Source: Gordonia westfalica
Lineage (GTDB): Bacteria; Actinomycetota; Actinomycetes; Mycobacteriales; Mycobacteriaceae
Assembly (NCBI RefSeq): GCF_900105725.1
Contig: NZ_FNLM01000034.1
Location: forward strand, 3,782,001 to 3,846,000
Reading direction: 5' to 3'
Length of the DNA: 64,000 nucleotides
Shown: in pieces, positions 25,393 through 33,527 of the stretch
Position numbering within the stretch: position 1 is the stretch's first letter
Layout of the letters: each line of letters starts with the position of its first letter
Notes under the pieces: generated by a model
Database searches by the model: none
What the model was told of the DNA's origin: nothing
The model's input: the letters and a program-made list of their open reading frames with translations, nothing else
Position numbers and translations under genes: made by a program

Positions 25393-26145
25393 TCAGAGGA
25401 TCAGCGTCACCGTGACGGCCACGGCGCAGGCGACGACGATCACGAAGAGCGCCAACGCATCCGACCGTCCGGGCCGCGCGGGATGAGCGGTCAGGCGACC
25501 CGTGCCACCGCGCGCCGTGATGGCCTCGGCCATCTCCGCGCTGCGGCGGAGCGCGGACGACATGGCCGCCGTGATGAGGTCCATGATCCCCATCTCCGCC
25601 GACGGGTGGTCGCTGCGCCCCTTCGCCGTCGGCCGCAGCCGATGAGCCGCGCGCAGCATGCGCAGTTCCTCGATGAGCAGCGGAAGTCCCCTCAGGCACA
25701 ATGCGATTGCGACCGCCCATTCGTCGACCGGCAACCGGAGCCTGCGCAAGGGCCGCATCAGCCGCGCGAGTGCGGGAGCGACGTCGGCCATCGGGGTGGT
25801 CCAGATGACGAGAATCGAACTCGCGACGAGGACCAGCGCGAGGGTGATCGCCCGCAGGAAGATCAGCGCGCCGTGGAGCCCGGCGAACGAGGCGTTGAAC
25901 GCCACCCCGATTCCGATCAGGCCCCAGAACCACCACGGTGGACGGGGGATGGCGCCCAACGGGATCCCGGCGAGCAGCGCGGTCAGGATGACGATCGCGG
26001 CCACCATCCCCAGCGCGGGCCACGAGGGCAGGACCCAGGTCATGATGCCCAGGATCAGCACGATCACCAATTTGGTTCCCGCCCACAACCGATGGACGAA
26101 GGAATCGCCGGGCACCTGCCGCAACGGAACCGTGCGCATCGTCAT
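25393..26145 (-). CDS. ECF transporter transmembrane (T) component, EcfT/CbiQ type
   Basis: A 250-residue membrane protein with helices at roughly 22-60, 70-90, 95-115 and a C-terminal one at about 230. The cytosolic coupling region carries two Ala-Arg-Gly-type signals of EcfT: ALARLMRPLRRLRLP and MAEAITARGGTGRL. It also has the LCLRGLPLLIEELRML segment. It transmits ATP hydrolysis from the two ATPase domains to a substrate-binding S protein. Its start overlaps the stop of the upstream fused ATPase gene by 4 nt, so the two are made together. The M. tuberculosis counterpart pair is Rv2325c/Rv2326c. Confidence 0.85.
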   Translation of the reverse strand: MTMRTVPLRQVPGDSFVHRLWAGTKLVIVLILGIMTWVLPSWPALGMVAAIVILTALLAGIPLGAIPRPPWWFWGLIGIGVAFNASFAGLHGALIFLRAITLALVLVASSILVIWTTPMADVAPALARLMRPLRRLRLPVDEWAVAIALCLRGLPLLIEELRMLRAAHRLRPTAKGRSDHPSAEMGIMDLITAAMSSALRRSAEMAEAITARGGTGRLTAHPARPGRSDALALFVIVVACAVAVTVTLIL

Positions 26146-28265
26146 CGGGCACCTCCGTCCCAGCCGGACGGCTGATCGACGATCTCATGGGTCTCGGGCA
26201 GCAACCGCCCGTCGACGAGCCGGACCCGGCGCGTGCACACCGAGTCCAGCGATTCGAAGTCGTGCGAGATGATCACGATGGTCATCCCGTCCGCGCGCAG
26301 GCGCGCGAGGAGCGCCACGATCTCCTCGCGCGCATGCGGGTCGAGCCCCGCGAGCGGTTCGTCGAGCACCAGCATGTCGGGGTGGCGCGCGATGAGCCCG
26401 GCCAGCACCACACGGCGCATCTGACCTCCCGACAGGGAATCGACCTTGGTCGCCGCCATCTGTCGCGGCAGCCCGACGAGTTCGAGAACGCGGGCGACCT
26501 CGGCGGTGCCGACCTTTTCGCCACCGGCCGCCATGATCTCGTCGGCGACGGTGACCTTCTGCAGTTGCAGGCGTGCGTGCTGGAAGCCCAGCCCGACTGC
26601 GCCGACATGATCGGTGACGGGTTCACCGGGGTCGAAACCTGCTGCGGGAGTGAACTTCCCGGACGATTCGAGGAGGTGGCAGGTTCCGGAGATCGGCGAC
26701 AGGAGCCCCGCCATGATCCAGGCGAGGGTCGTCTTGCCCGACCCGTTGCCGCCGACGATGAGCAATCCCTCACCGCGGTAGACGGTCAGGCAGATGTCGG
26801 TGAGGGCGACGACCTCCCAGGGAGAGCCGGGCAGGTGCGCGTATCCCACGTGGTCGAGCACCAGGAGCGGGCCGCCGAGGTGCGGTCCGGGCGCCGCGAG
26901 CGACGTCGCCGAGGAATCGGCCGGGGCGGGACGGTCGAGGTCGGTGCGCGGGTCCGGCATCCAGCGGGGCGGGTGGGGAACCACGCGACCGGCCTCGAGG
27001 TGGATGACGCGGTCGGCGGCCGCGGCCTCGCTGCCGCGGTGGGTGATGAGCACGACCGCGATGCCGCGTCTTACCGGCAGCGACGCCAGCAGGTGCAGGA
27101 GCTGTCCGCGACCCTCGGGATCGACCATCGAGGTGACCTCGTCGGCGATGAGGAGTCGCGGGTCCCGGGCGAGAGCCGCCGCGATGGCGAGGCGCTGTTG
27201 CTGCCCGCCGGACAGATCGGTGGTCTCGCGGTCTCCGAGACCGCTCAGTCCGACCTCGGCGAGCAGTGCCTCCACGTCGACGTCGGCGCCGGGCGGGAGG
27301 CCCCACACCACGTCGTCGGCGACCCGCGACCCGAGCATCTGGATCTCCGGCCGCTGCAGGACGAGCGCGGTACCGCCGTGGACGCCGAGTCCCGCGAGCC
27401 CCGGACGGTGGACGACGCCGGTGGACGGATCGCGGCCGGCGAGGATCTTCGCCAGCGTCGACTTCCCCGATCCGTTGGCGCCGACGACGGCCACGAACTC
27501 CCCGGGGTCGATGCGCAGGTCGATGTCGTGGAGGACGGGCCTCGCCCCCGGGCTGTAGGAGAAGCCGACGTGTTCGACGGTGATCGGCAGGGGCGCGACG
27601 CCGGTCGCCGACGACCCTGGGCCGTCGGAGGTGAGCGTGTCCTCGCTGGGCACGTCGCGCAGGCGGGCGATGACGCCGCCGAGAATCCACCAGGCCACCA
27701 CCAGCGAGATCGCGGTACCGACGGTTCCGGAGACCCAGATCCACAACCACCAGTGGCTGGCGATGCTGCGGCTCATCGAATCGAGGGCGTTCCCCACACC
27801 ATCGGTGGGCCCCCAACCGTGCAGCCATTTCGCGACACCGTGGAGGGAGTTGGTCATCGCCTCGATGGTCAGCGTGCGCAGTGGCACCAGGACGAGGAGG
27901 ATCAACACGGAGACGCCGCCGAGCACGGGTGACGCGACGAGCGTGGCCAGGCCGAGCGCACCGAATCCGCGACCGCGCCGTTTGATGTCCCCGACGATCC
28001 CGCCGATCAACGCCGAGCCGAGCACCGTGGCCATCGCACCCGTGCCCGCCATGGCGAAGGCGACTGCCGTCGTGGCCACGGTGGCGGTGATCAGTGCCCG
28101 CGGCCGCGTGCGGGCCGCGATCAGGGCGAGGGGAACCGGTGCGAGCAGCCCGGCCGCCTGCGCGAGCGGGATGACCGAGGCGATGACCACCGCGGCAACG
28201 GTCAGGCCACCGAAGATCGCGACGGACGCGAACTCCATGGGCCGCAGCGGAGGCGAGTTCTTCAC
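26142..28265 (-). CDS. Fused ECF transporter S component plus two ATPase domains (Rv2326c-like)
   Basis: A 707-residue three-part protein. Residues 1-205 are a multipass membrane domain resembling a substrate-binding S component. ATPase 1 (about 220-440) has Walker A VGANGSGKST, signature LSGGQQQRL and Walker B LLIADEVTS. ATPase 2 (about 480-700) has VGGNGSGKTT, LSGGQMRRV and MLVLDEPLAG. With EcfT downstream this is a complete importer in two polypeptides. The vitamin or metal substrate is not evident and no riboswitch is visible upstream. The start is taken as GTG 28265 (CACACT-like -10 6 nt upstream); ATG 28238 is an alternative. DEVTS instead of DEPTS in domain 1 still keeps the catalytic Glu. 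Confidence 0.87.
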   Translation of the reverse strand: MKNSPPLRPMEFASVAIFGGLTVAAVVIASVIPLAQAAGLLAPVPLALIAARTRPRALITATVATTAVAFAMAGTGAMATVLGSALIGGIVGDIKRRGRGFGALGLATLVASPVLGGVSVLILLVLVPLRTLTIEAMTNSLHGVAKWLHGWGPTDGVGNALDSMSRSIASHWWLWIWVSGTVGTAISLVVAWWILGGVIARLRDVPSEDTLTSDGPGSSATGVAPLPITVEHVGFSYSPGARPVLHDIDLRIDPGEFVAVVGANGSGKSTLAKILAGRDPSTGVVHRPGLAGLGVHGGTALVLQRPEIQMLGSRVADDVVWGLPPGADVDVEALLAEVGLSGLGDRETTDLSGGQQQRLAIAAALARDPRLLIADEVTSMVDPEGRGQLLHLLASLPVRRGIAVVLITHRGSEAAAADRVIHLEAGRVVPHPPRWMPDPRTDLDRPAPADSSATSLAAPGPHLGGPLLVLDHVGYAHLPGSPWEVVALTDICLTVYRGEGLLIVGGNGSGKTTLAWIMAGLLSPISGTCHLLESSGKFTPAAGFDPGEPVTDHVGAVGLGFQHARLQLQKVTVADEIMAAGGEKVGTAEVARVLELVGLPRQMAATKVDSLSGGQMRRVVLAGLIARHPDMLVLDEPLAGLDPHAREEIVALLARLRADGMTIVIISHDFESLDSVCTRRVRLVDGRLLPETHEIVDQPSGWDGGAR

Positions 28266-28478
28266 CGGTCCAGTGTGCCTGGTGTCCGCCGCCGGCCCCG
28301 CCGCGACCGTCGTCCACGACGCCCCGCCGTCGGTCGATCGCATGTAAACGAAGCGTCACAAGACGGTGGTTCGGCTTGTCCGTTTCGCGCCCGCGGTGGA
28401 TTCTTTTCACACGGGTGGTCATCGGAGCCCCTGGGTCCCAATGACCAGGTCCCCCACCCGGATTGGAGGCACGTCACG

Positions 28479-29000
28479 ATGCAGTCGATCCCGATCGGAC
28501 TCACCCCGTTCCAGCATGAGGGCAAGCTGAACGGAATCCTCATCTCCGGACGTTGGCCGGAGTCCACACTCGAATGGACACAGACCCTCGTCGGCTCGGT
28601 GCGGATCGCCTGCCGGCCCGGCTTCCTCCCGACGACGACGATCTTCGGTGTCGTCGAGCAGCGTCCCGCCCGGGGCGGCGAGGACACCGTCGGGATGATG
28701 GTGGCGATCGGCAACGTCACCGACGACAGCTTCGTCGAGGCGGGCCGGTTCCTGAACAATCCCCCGGCCCTGGTGATGTTGCATCCCCCGTCGCAGACGC
28801 GACCCTCGCTGCCGGAGTGTTCGGAGGTCGCCTCCGGGTGCGTGCTGCTGCCCGGGCTACCGGAACTGGGACTCGAGCACCGGGCCGGCTGGGCCGAGGC
28901 GGAGGCCGACGGCACCGTGGTGAACCTCCGCAACGAGGTCGGCATCGACCCCAACGCCGATCCCGACACCGCCGTGCTCGCGATGCTTCTCGCAGCTTAG
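28479..29000 (+). CDS. Conserved-looking cytosolic protein of unknown function
   Basis: A 173-residue protein starting MQSIPIGLTPFQHEG at ATG 28479, with a TTGGAGG site 11 nt upstream. No signal peptide, membrane helix or recognised catalytic motif is present. Alternating beta-type segments (SVRIACRPGFLPTTTIFGVV, VGMMVAIGNV) and a Pro/Leu-rich middle suggest a compact mixed fold. It is divergent from the ECF transporter gene with a 213-bp gap and 150 bp upstream of the GDT1 exporter. The open frame continues upstream to about 28275 without a ribosome site, so I did not extend it. Confidence 0.7.
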   Translation: MQSIPIGLTPFQHEGKLNGILISGRWPESTLEWTQTLVGSVRIACRPGFLPTTTIFGVVEQRPARGGEDTVGMMVAIGNVTDDSFVEAGRFLNNPPALVMLHPPSQTRPSLPECSEVASGCVLLPGLPELGLEHRAGWAEAEADGTVVNLRNEVGIDPNADPDTAVLAMLLAA

Positions 29001-29112
29001 GCACCCCGAGGCCTCCCGAAGGTGTTCGACCGGGCTCCCGCACGCCGGTTTCCGGGTCGCCGAACATTACTTTTTGTACCCCCGACCTGCGCAGATACGG
29101 GTTACTGAGGAG

Positions 29113-29142
29113 TTGCATTCGCCAGTTAGGTCTCACTAACCT
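29113..29142 (+). promoter_or_regulatory. Promoter with metal-box-like palindrome before the GDT1 exporter
   Basis: TTGCAT (29113-29118), an 18-nt spacer and TAACCT (29137-29142) place the transcript start at about GTG 29150, leaderless. Inside the spacer, GTTAGGTCTCACTAAC (29125-29140) is an inverted repeat. AGGTCTCACTAACCT matches the DtxR/IdeR core at 11 of 15 positions. A metal-sensing DtxR-family repressor such as MntR or IdeR is the likely binder. Confidence 0.6.
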
Positions 29143-29149
29143 CACGTTC

Positions 29150-29872
29150 GTGATTACTGCCCTGCTCCTGAGTTTCGGCGTGATCTTCGTCGCCGAACTG
29201 GGCGACAAGTCACAGCTGATGGCGATGACCTATGCCCTGCGTTACCGCTGGTGGGTCGTCCTCCTCGCCATCACCGTGGCCACCACCGCGGTCCATGCGG
29301 TGTCGGTCTTCTTCGGACACTTCCTCGGGATGTCACTGCCGACCGACCTGATGTCGGTCCTGGCCGGACTCGCCATGCTCGTCTTCGGCCTGTGGACGGT
29401 CTACGGCGACCGCCTCGACGAGGCGGAGCAGAACCGGGCGAGCCGGGTCGGCGCTTCGGTGTTCCTGGCCGTGATGTCGGCCTTCTTCCTCGCCGAACTC
29501 GGCGACAAGACGATGCTCGCCACCATCACGATCGCCACCGACCACGACTGGCTGGGCGTGTGGATCGGCTCCACCCTGGGCATGGTCGTCGCCGACGCCC
29601 TGGCGATCGCCGTGGGCGTCCTCCTCGGCAAGCACCTCCCCGAGCGCGTCATCGCCATCGGCGCAGCCGTCCTGTTCTTCGGCTTCGCGGTGTGGCTCAC
29701 CGCCACCGGCCTGGTCGGGGCGTCTGCCCCGATGATCGCCGCCACGATCACCGCGGCCGTCGTCATCGTCGGCGTCGGGACGTTCCTCATCCGCCGCGAT
29801 CGCCGGCTCCACGCCGACGACGACGTCGAACTCCCGACTCCCGAGCGTTCGCTCGGGGGACACGAGGGCTGA
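29150..29872 (+). CDS. TMEM165/GDT1-family cation exporter (probably Mn2+)
   Basis: A 240-residue protein with six or seven membrane helices and the two defining E-x-G-D-K motifs: FVAELGDKSQLMAM (about 17) and FLAELGDKTMLATI (about 112). It shows the two-fold repeat of the UPF0016 family, whose members move Mn2+ or Ca2+ out of the cytosol in exchange for protons. The C-terminus is a short charged tail. GTG 29150 lies exactly 7 nt after the TAACCT -10. A metal-box-like palindrome overlaps the promoter, supporting metal-responsive control. Confidence 0.88.
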   Translation: MITALLLSFGVIFVAELGDKSQLMAMTYALRYRWWVVLLAITVATTAVHAVSVFFGHFLGMSLPTDLMSVLAGLAMLVFGLWTVYGDRLDEAEQNRASRVGASVFLAVMSAFFLAELGDKTMLATITIATDHDWLGVWIGSTLGMVVADALAIAVGVLLGKHLPERVIAIGAAVLFFGFAVWLTATGLVGASAPMIAATITAAVVIVGVGTFLIRRDRRLHADDDVELPTPERSLGGHEG

Positions 29873-29992
29873 ACGCGGGCGTTCGGCGACCGCTGACTAT
29901 CGTGAACGTGCACCCTGCGCCGGTGCACGTCGTCCACTTCACCGGGACACGGGTCCGGCGGCAATCGGTACCGCGAAAGGACTATTCAACCC

Positions 29993-30753
29993 ATGGACGT
30001 TTCAGGCGCTTCCGTTCTGGTCACCGGCGGGGCTTCGGGCCTCGGCGCAGCCACCGCCCGCCGCTTCGCCTCCGAAGGCGCACAGGTCTTCGGCCTCGAC
30101 CTGCAGGCCTCGATCGACAAGGCGGCCCCCGTCGACGGCGTCACGCTGATCGCCGCCGATGTCACCGACGAAGCGCAGGTCCAGGGCGCGATCGACACCA
30201 TCGCCGAGTCGGGCGCACCGCTGCGCGTGGCCGTCAACTGCGCGGGCGTCGGCTGGGCCGCACGCATCCTCGGCAAGAACGGCCCGCACGAGCTCGACCT
30301 GTTCCGCAAGGTCATCGACATCAACCTGGTCGGCACCTTCAACGTCATGCGTCTGGCCGCCAACCGCATGGCCGAGGAGACCACCATCGACGGTGACGGC
30401 CAGCGCGGCGTCATCATCAACACCGCATCGGTGGCGGCCTTCGAGGGCCAGATCGGTCAGATCGCGTACGCCGCATCGAAGGGTGGCGTCCACGCGATGA
30501 CCATCTCCGCTGCACGCGACCTCGCCCGCATCGGCGTGCGCGTCTGCACCATCGCCCCCGGCACCATCAGCACCCCGATGCTGGCAGGCGTCACCCCGAG
30601 TTCCAGAAGACTCTGGCCGAGGCGATCCCGTTCCCGCAGCGCCTCGGCGAGCCCGACGAGTACGCACAACTCGCCGCGTTCATCGCCGAGCACAACTACC
30701 TGAACGGCGAGACCATCCGCATGGACGGCGCGATCCGGATGGCCCCGCGCTAG
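29993..30753 (+). pseudogene. Short-chain dehydrogenase, 3-hydroxyacyl-CoA dehydrogenase type 2-like, frameshifted
   Basis: The N-terminal 200 residues are a classical SDR. The cofactor motif is VTGGASGLG, followed by VNCAGVG, then catalytic Ser in [13 protein letters not shown] and Tyr/Lys in [22 protein letters not shown] follows. Frame is lost in the C-run at 30594-30597. In the next frame the expected C-terminus continues ([20 protein letters not shown], then [14 protein letters not shown]) to TAG at 30753. Adding one C (ACC CCC GAG) restores about 253 residues. Relatives oxidise short 3-hydroxyacyl-CoAs. A sequencing error is at least as likely as real loss. Confidence 0.85.
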
Positions 30754-30768
30754 TCCGAACGCCTCGAG

Positions 30769-31971
30769 CTAGCCGGCCGCCTCCGCGTGACTGCCCGGGG
30801 ACACGTCGGTGTCCTCCGGAACCAGAAGCGCGGTGGACAACCTGATCAGCGGTGCGGCATCCGCTTCCAGACCCTCGCCATCGGCGGGGGCGAGGTCGCG
30901 GACCGCGCCGCTGGTCTTGTCTCCGGTCTCGGTCGACGTCATCGCGGCGACCGCCGCGCGGAGCATCCTGGCCTGGACCCCGACCTCCGCGTAGTCGAAG
31001 GCGACCGGCAGGTACGGGCTGACCTGGGTCAGCGCATCCCGCGTCTCGACGACGCGCCGGTGCAGCCTGGTGGTCGGCGACAGCTGACCCGGATCGGGGA
31101 GGACCACCTCGGGGACCGCGTCGGTCACCAGACGCCACAACGGCAGCAGATCGGTGTCGAGTCGACGGCGTCGCCGGTTGGCGAGCACGCTCTGCACCCG
31201 CGCATGGGCCATCGGGTAGCTGATACCCAGCAGGAAGACCACGATTCCCAGGATCGCGACGACGCGGTTCGTCGTCACCAGCCACGGCGACCTCACCACA
31301 CCGGTCGCGGAGACGATGACGAAGGCGATCTGGCACACGGCGCTCAGCGCCAGCAGTCCCAGACCGGCGATCAGCAGGCCCAGTGAGACACGCAGATATC
31401 CGTCGGCCGTCGAATAGAACTTGCGTACGCTGTTGACGCACGCGCCGAATCCATAGGTGAGATATCCGCTGGCGATGAGGATGAAGAGCGCGAAACCCCA
31501 GTTCTGCACCGTCCACTCACTGATGGTCGCGGTACGGATCTCCACCGGGATGACCAGCATCGTGACCTGGAGTCCGACAAGCGAAGCCACGAGCGGCAGG
31601 GCCTCCCAGCCGGCCCGGCGCTCACGAGTCACGCGATCCGGGAAGAAGAACACGATGACGAGTGCGGCCACGCCGATCGCGAGGAGTGCGTAGAACGCCA
31701 CCCGCGACAGGCCTTCGAACCCGTTCTCGTTGAGCACGGCCGCGACCGACTCGTCGATGACGACGAACGCCAGCGTCAGCGAGGCGACCGCCACCATCAT
31801 CGCGAGGGGTTGGAGCCCCCATCCGGCACGCCGGATCTGATCGAGACGCCAGCAGAAGGCGAAGGCGAATACGGCGGCAGCTATCGCGTTGACCGCCCCG
31901 ATCCCGGCATCGATGTTCTCCGAGAGGGCCGTGAACACGACGGCACCCTCTCCCGCAGTTCTCACAACCAT
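30769..31971 (-). CDS. MAB_1171c-type multipass membrane protein (putative transporter)
   Basis: A 400-residue protein with about seven membrane helices in the first 260 residues (roughly 25-45, 55-72, 88-110, 128-146, 155-180, 200-222, 235-255). A soluble C-terminal domain of about 140 residues follows (RRRRLDTDLLPLWRLVTDAVPEVVLP, RLHRRVVETRDALTQVSPYLP). This layout matches the MAB_1171c family, which in actinobacteria sits next to ImmA/IrrE peptidases and XRE regulators, as here. Its ATG lies 10 nt inside the peptidase gene, so the two are translationally coupled; GTG 31938 is an alternative start. Transport activity is only presumed. Confidence 0.78.
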   Translation of the reverse strand: MVVRTAGEGAVVFTALSENIDAGIGAVNAIAAAVFAFAFCWRLDQIRRAGWGLQPLAMMVAVASLTLAFVVIDESVAAVLNENGFEGLSRVAFYALLAIGVAALVIVFFFPDRVTRERRAGWEALPLVASLVGLQVTMLVIPVEIRTATISEWTVQNWGFALFILIASGYLTYGFGACVNSVRKFYSTADGYLRVSLGLLIAGLGLLALSAVCQIAFVIVSATGVVRSPWLVTTNRVVAILGIVVFLLGISYPMAHARVQSVLANRRRRRLDTDLLPLWRLVTDAVPEVVLPDPGQLSPTTRLHRRVVETRDALTQVSPYLPVAFDYAEVGVQARMLRAAVAAMTSTETGDKTSGAVRDLAPADGEGLEADAAPLIRLSTALLVPEDTDVSPGSHAEAAG

Positions 31972-32474
31972 CCGCGGTGACCGCCCAGGAGTCGCTGCAA
32001 GCCGCGCAGTTCATCGTGCGACGCCGTACTTCCGACCCGGGTGCCGGCCTCCTCGGCCCACGCCAGGATCATCGACGCCAGCATCTCCGCCTCCCACTCA
32101 CGATCATCCGAGTAGCAGGTACGACGAAGCGCCGCGTCGGACTCGTCGTTGGTGAGCGCGGCGAGACCCTCGGCCGACACCTCGCCGAGGATCTGATGTC
32201 CGGCGATGAGGTGACCGAACTCGTGGATGACGATCTGGTCGCGGTGGAGACGGGACGTGTTCGCCTGATGGAAGAAATAGTCCGCGTCGGCCGCAGCCAG
32301 CCAGAGGCCGTTGGGCACCCCGGTCGGCAGGGGATGCGCGATCAGGCGGATGGGTCGTCCGCGCCGCTCGCCGTACCGATCGCACAACTGGGTCACGTCG
32401 AGAGGGAGATCGAGATCCAGCCCTTTCACCGTTTTGCGACACAGCGCCCGCAACGCACGTTCGGATCGACGCAT
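31962..32474 (-). CDS. ImmA/IrrE-family zinc metallo-endopeptidase
   Basis: A 170-residue protein from ATG 32474 (MRRSERALRALCRK, the usual start of this group); GTG 32522 and ATG 32483 are possible but have weak sites. The zinc motif is VIHEFGHLIAGH near residue 90, with a downstream Glu in DREWEAEMLASMIL as third ligand. ImmA and IrrE/PprI proteases cleave XRE-type repressors (ImmR, DdrO) to switch on target genes. The XRE gene 183 nt upstream and the overlapping membrane-protein gene downstream fit that model. Confidence 0.88.
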   Translation of the reverse strand: MRRSERALRALCRKTVKGLDLDLPLDVTQLCDRYGERRGRPIRLIAHPLPTGVPNGLWLAAADADYFFHQANTSRLHRDQIVIHEFGHLIAGHQILGEVSAEGLAALTNDESDAALRRTCYSDDREWEAEMLASMILAWAEEAGTRVGSTASHDELRGLQRLLGGHRGWL

Positions 32475-32656
32475 GACGACCATCGAACCATGAGCGCGAA
32501 CAACCACGCGATTCGTGTCCACAAAACCAGGGACCAGACATTTCCCCCGGTCAAACGGCGTCTGAACCCTCAGACCGACACCCCTCGGCCCGAGAACGTC
32601 AGTGACGCTCGTGATCGGTGAAAACGCAGATCCAGACCAGTCCGACGCCAGTCGGA

Positions 32657-33205
32657 TCAGTCCTCTCCCGGGTCCCCCACCACTCGTAGACGCGAGTCAG
32701 CCGACGGTTTCTCGTCGCTGAGCCCCGCTGCGATGACGTCCGGTGGATCCTTCGGCAGCCCCTGCTGCTCACGCAGCACCTTGATCAGTTCGTTCACCAC
32801 GGTGACCGAATCGCTCGAGAGTCCCGCAAGCCGGAATGCCGCCAACTGGACGTTGGTATCCGCCTGCAACCGCATCAGATCGATCTCATCGCGGGTGCGC
32901 TGCGCGGCCCGATCCTCGAGGAAGTAATGCACGTCGACCCCAAACGCGGCCGCGATTCCCTCGACGGTTCGGAACGACGGGGACTTTGCTTTCCCCGATC
33001 GCAACTGGCTCAGATACGACTCGCCCAGACGGAATCCCCGCTCCGTCGATCGCGCCGCGATCGCCTTGGCACTGTATGCCCTCCCGTTCGGACCTGGAAC
33101 GGTCCGAAAAAGCTCCTCGAGTCGCCGGGCGAACAACCCCGGATCGAGTGCATCCGATTCCTTCGTTCTCGAACGATCGGGGTCGGTGCGTCCGGTGTCG
33201 CCCAT
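32657..33205 (-). CDS. XRE-family transcriptional regulator
   Basis: A 182-residue protein from ATG 33205 (GGAG site 6 nt upstream); ATG 33232 is a viable alternative. The HTH lies at about 40-100: SAKAIAARSTERGFRLGESY, LSQLRSGKAKSPSFRTVEGI and AAAFGVDVHYFLED. A helical tail follows (EIDLMRLQADTNVQLAAFRLAGLS), perhaps for dimerisation. It is the probable target of the neighbouring ImmA/IrrE peptidase and probably binds the palindromes in 33252-33361. Confidence 0.88.
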   Translation of the reverse strand: MGDTGRTDPDRSRTKESDALDPGLFARRLEELFRTVPGPNGRAYSAKAIAARSTERGFRLGESYLSQLRSGKAKSPSFRTVEGIAAAFGVDVHYFLEDRAAQRTRDEIDLMRLQADTNVQLAAFRLAGLSSDSVTVVNELIKVLREQQGLPKDPPDVIAAGLSDEKPSADSRLRVVGDPGED

Positions 33206-33527
33206 AGGCTTCTCCGCCCCTCCTGAAGTCATGACCATCTTCTCCGAAACGCAAAACTTGAATTTGCAAACATTAAAGCCCGCTGCACACGGCCGTCGCA
33301 ATGACCGGTACGCTCAGAACGTACCGGACCGCCGCACGCCATGCGTATCACCTGTGGTGATGATGTAACGAACGTTAGTGTGGCGTTCTTCACATTTCGG
33401 GGGGTAACGCGTTGTCGGCATGCATACGACACACGAACCGGGGACCTCACTGGACTGCACCCAATGGCCTGCGGCCACGTCGGCGAACCCCTGATCTCAC
33501 AGACAACTGTACGCCTGGAGCGCACCG
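33206..33527. promoter_or_regulatory. 322-bp divergent intergenic region with three palindromes
   Basis: For the leftward XRE gene a TAATGT -10 (33276-33271) places the start near 33264, on top of the inverted repeat GCAAAACTTGAATTTGC (33252-33268). TTTGCAAA follows at 33264-33271. Further right are a perfect 8-bp inverted repeat, CCGGTACG / CGTACCGG (33305-33312 and 33320-33327), and the 15-bp palindrome ATCACCTGTGGTGAT (33347-33361). The segment is AT-richer than its surroundings. These are candidate operators for the XRE regulator or another factor controlling the divergent surface-protein gene. Confidence 0.65.

Noticed and set aside
29000..29112. A yybP-ykoY-type Mn2+ riboswitch before the GDT1 exporter
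   Set aside because: The predicted promoter (29113-29142) lies downstream of this stretch and gives a leaderless message, so no leader RNA would be made from it; the conserved riboswitch core is not visible.
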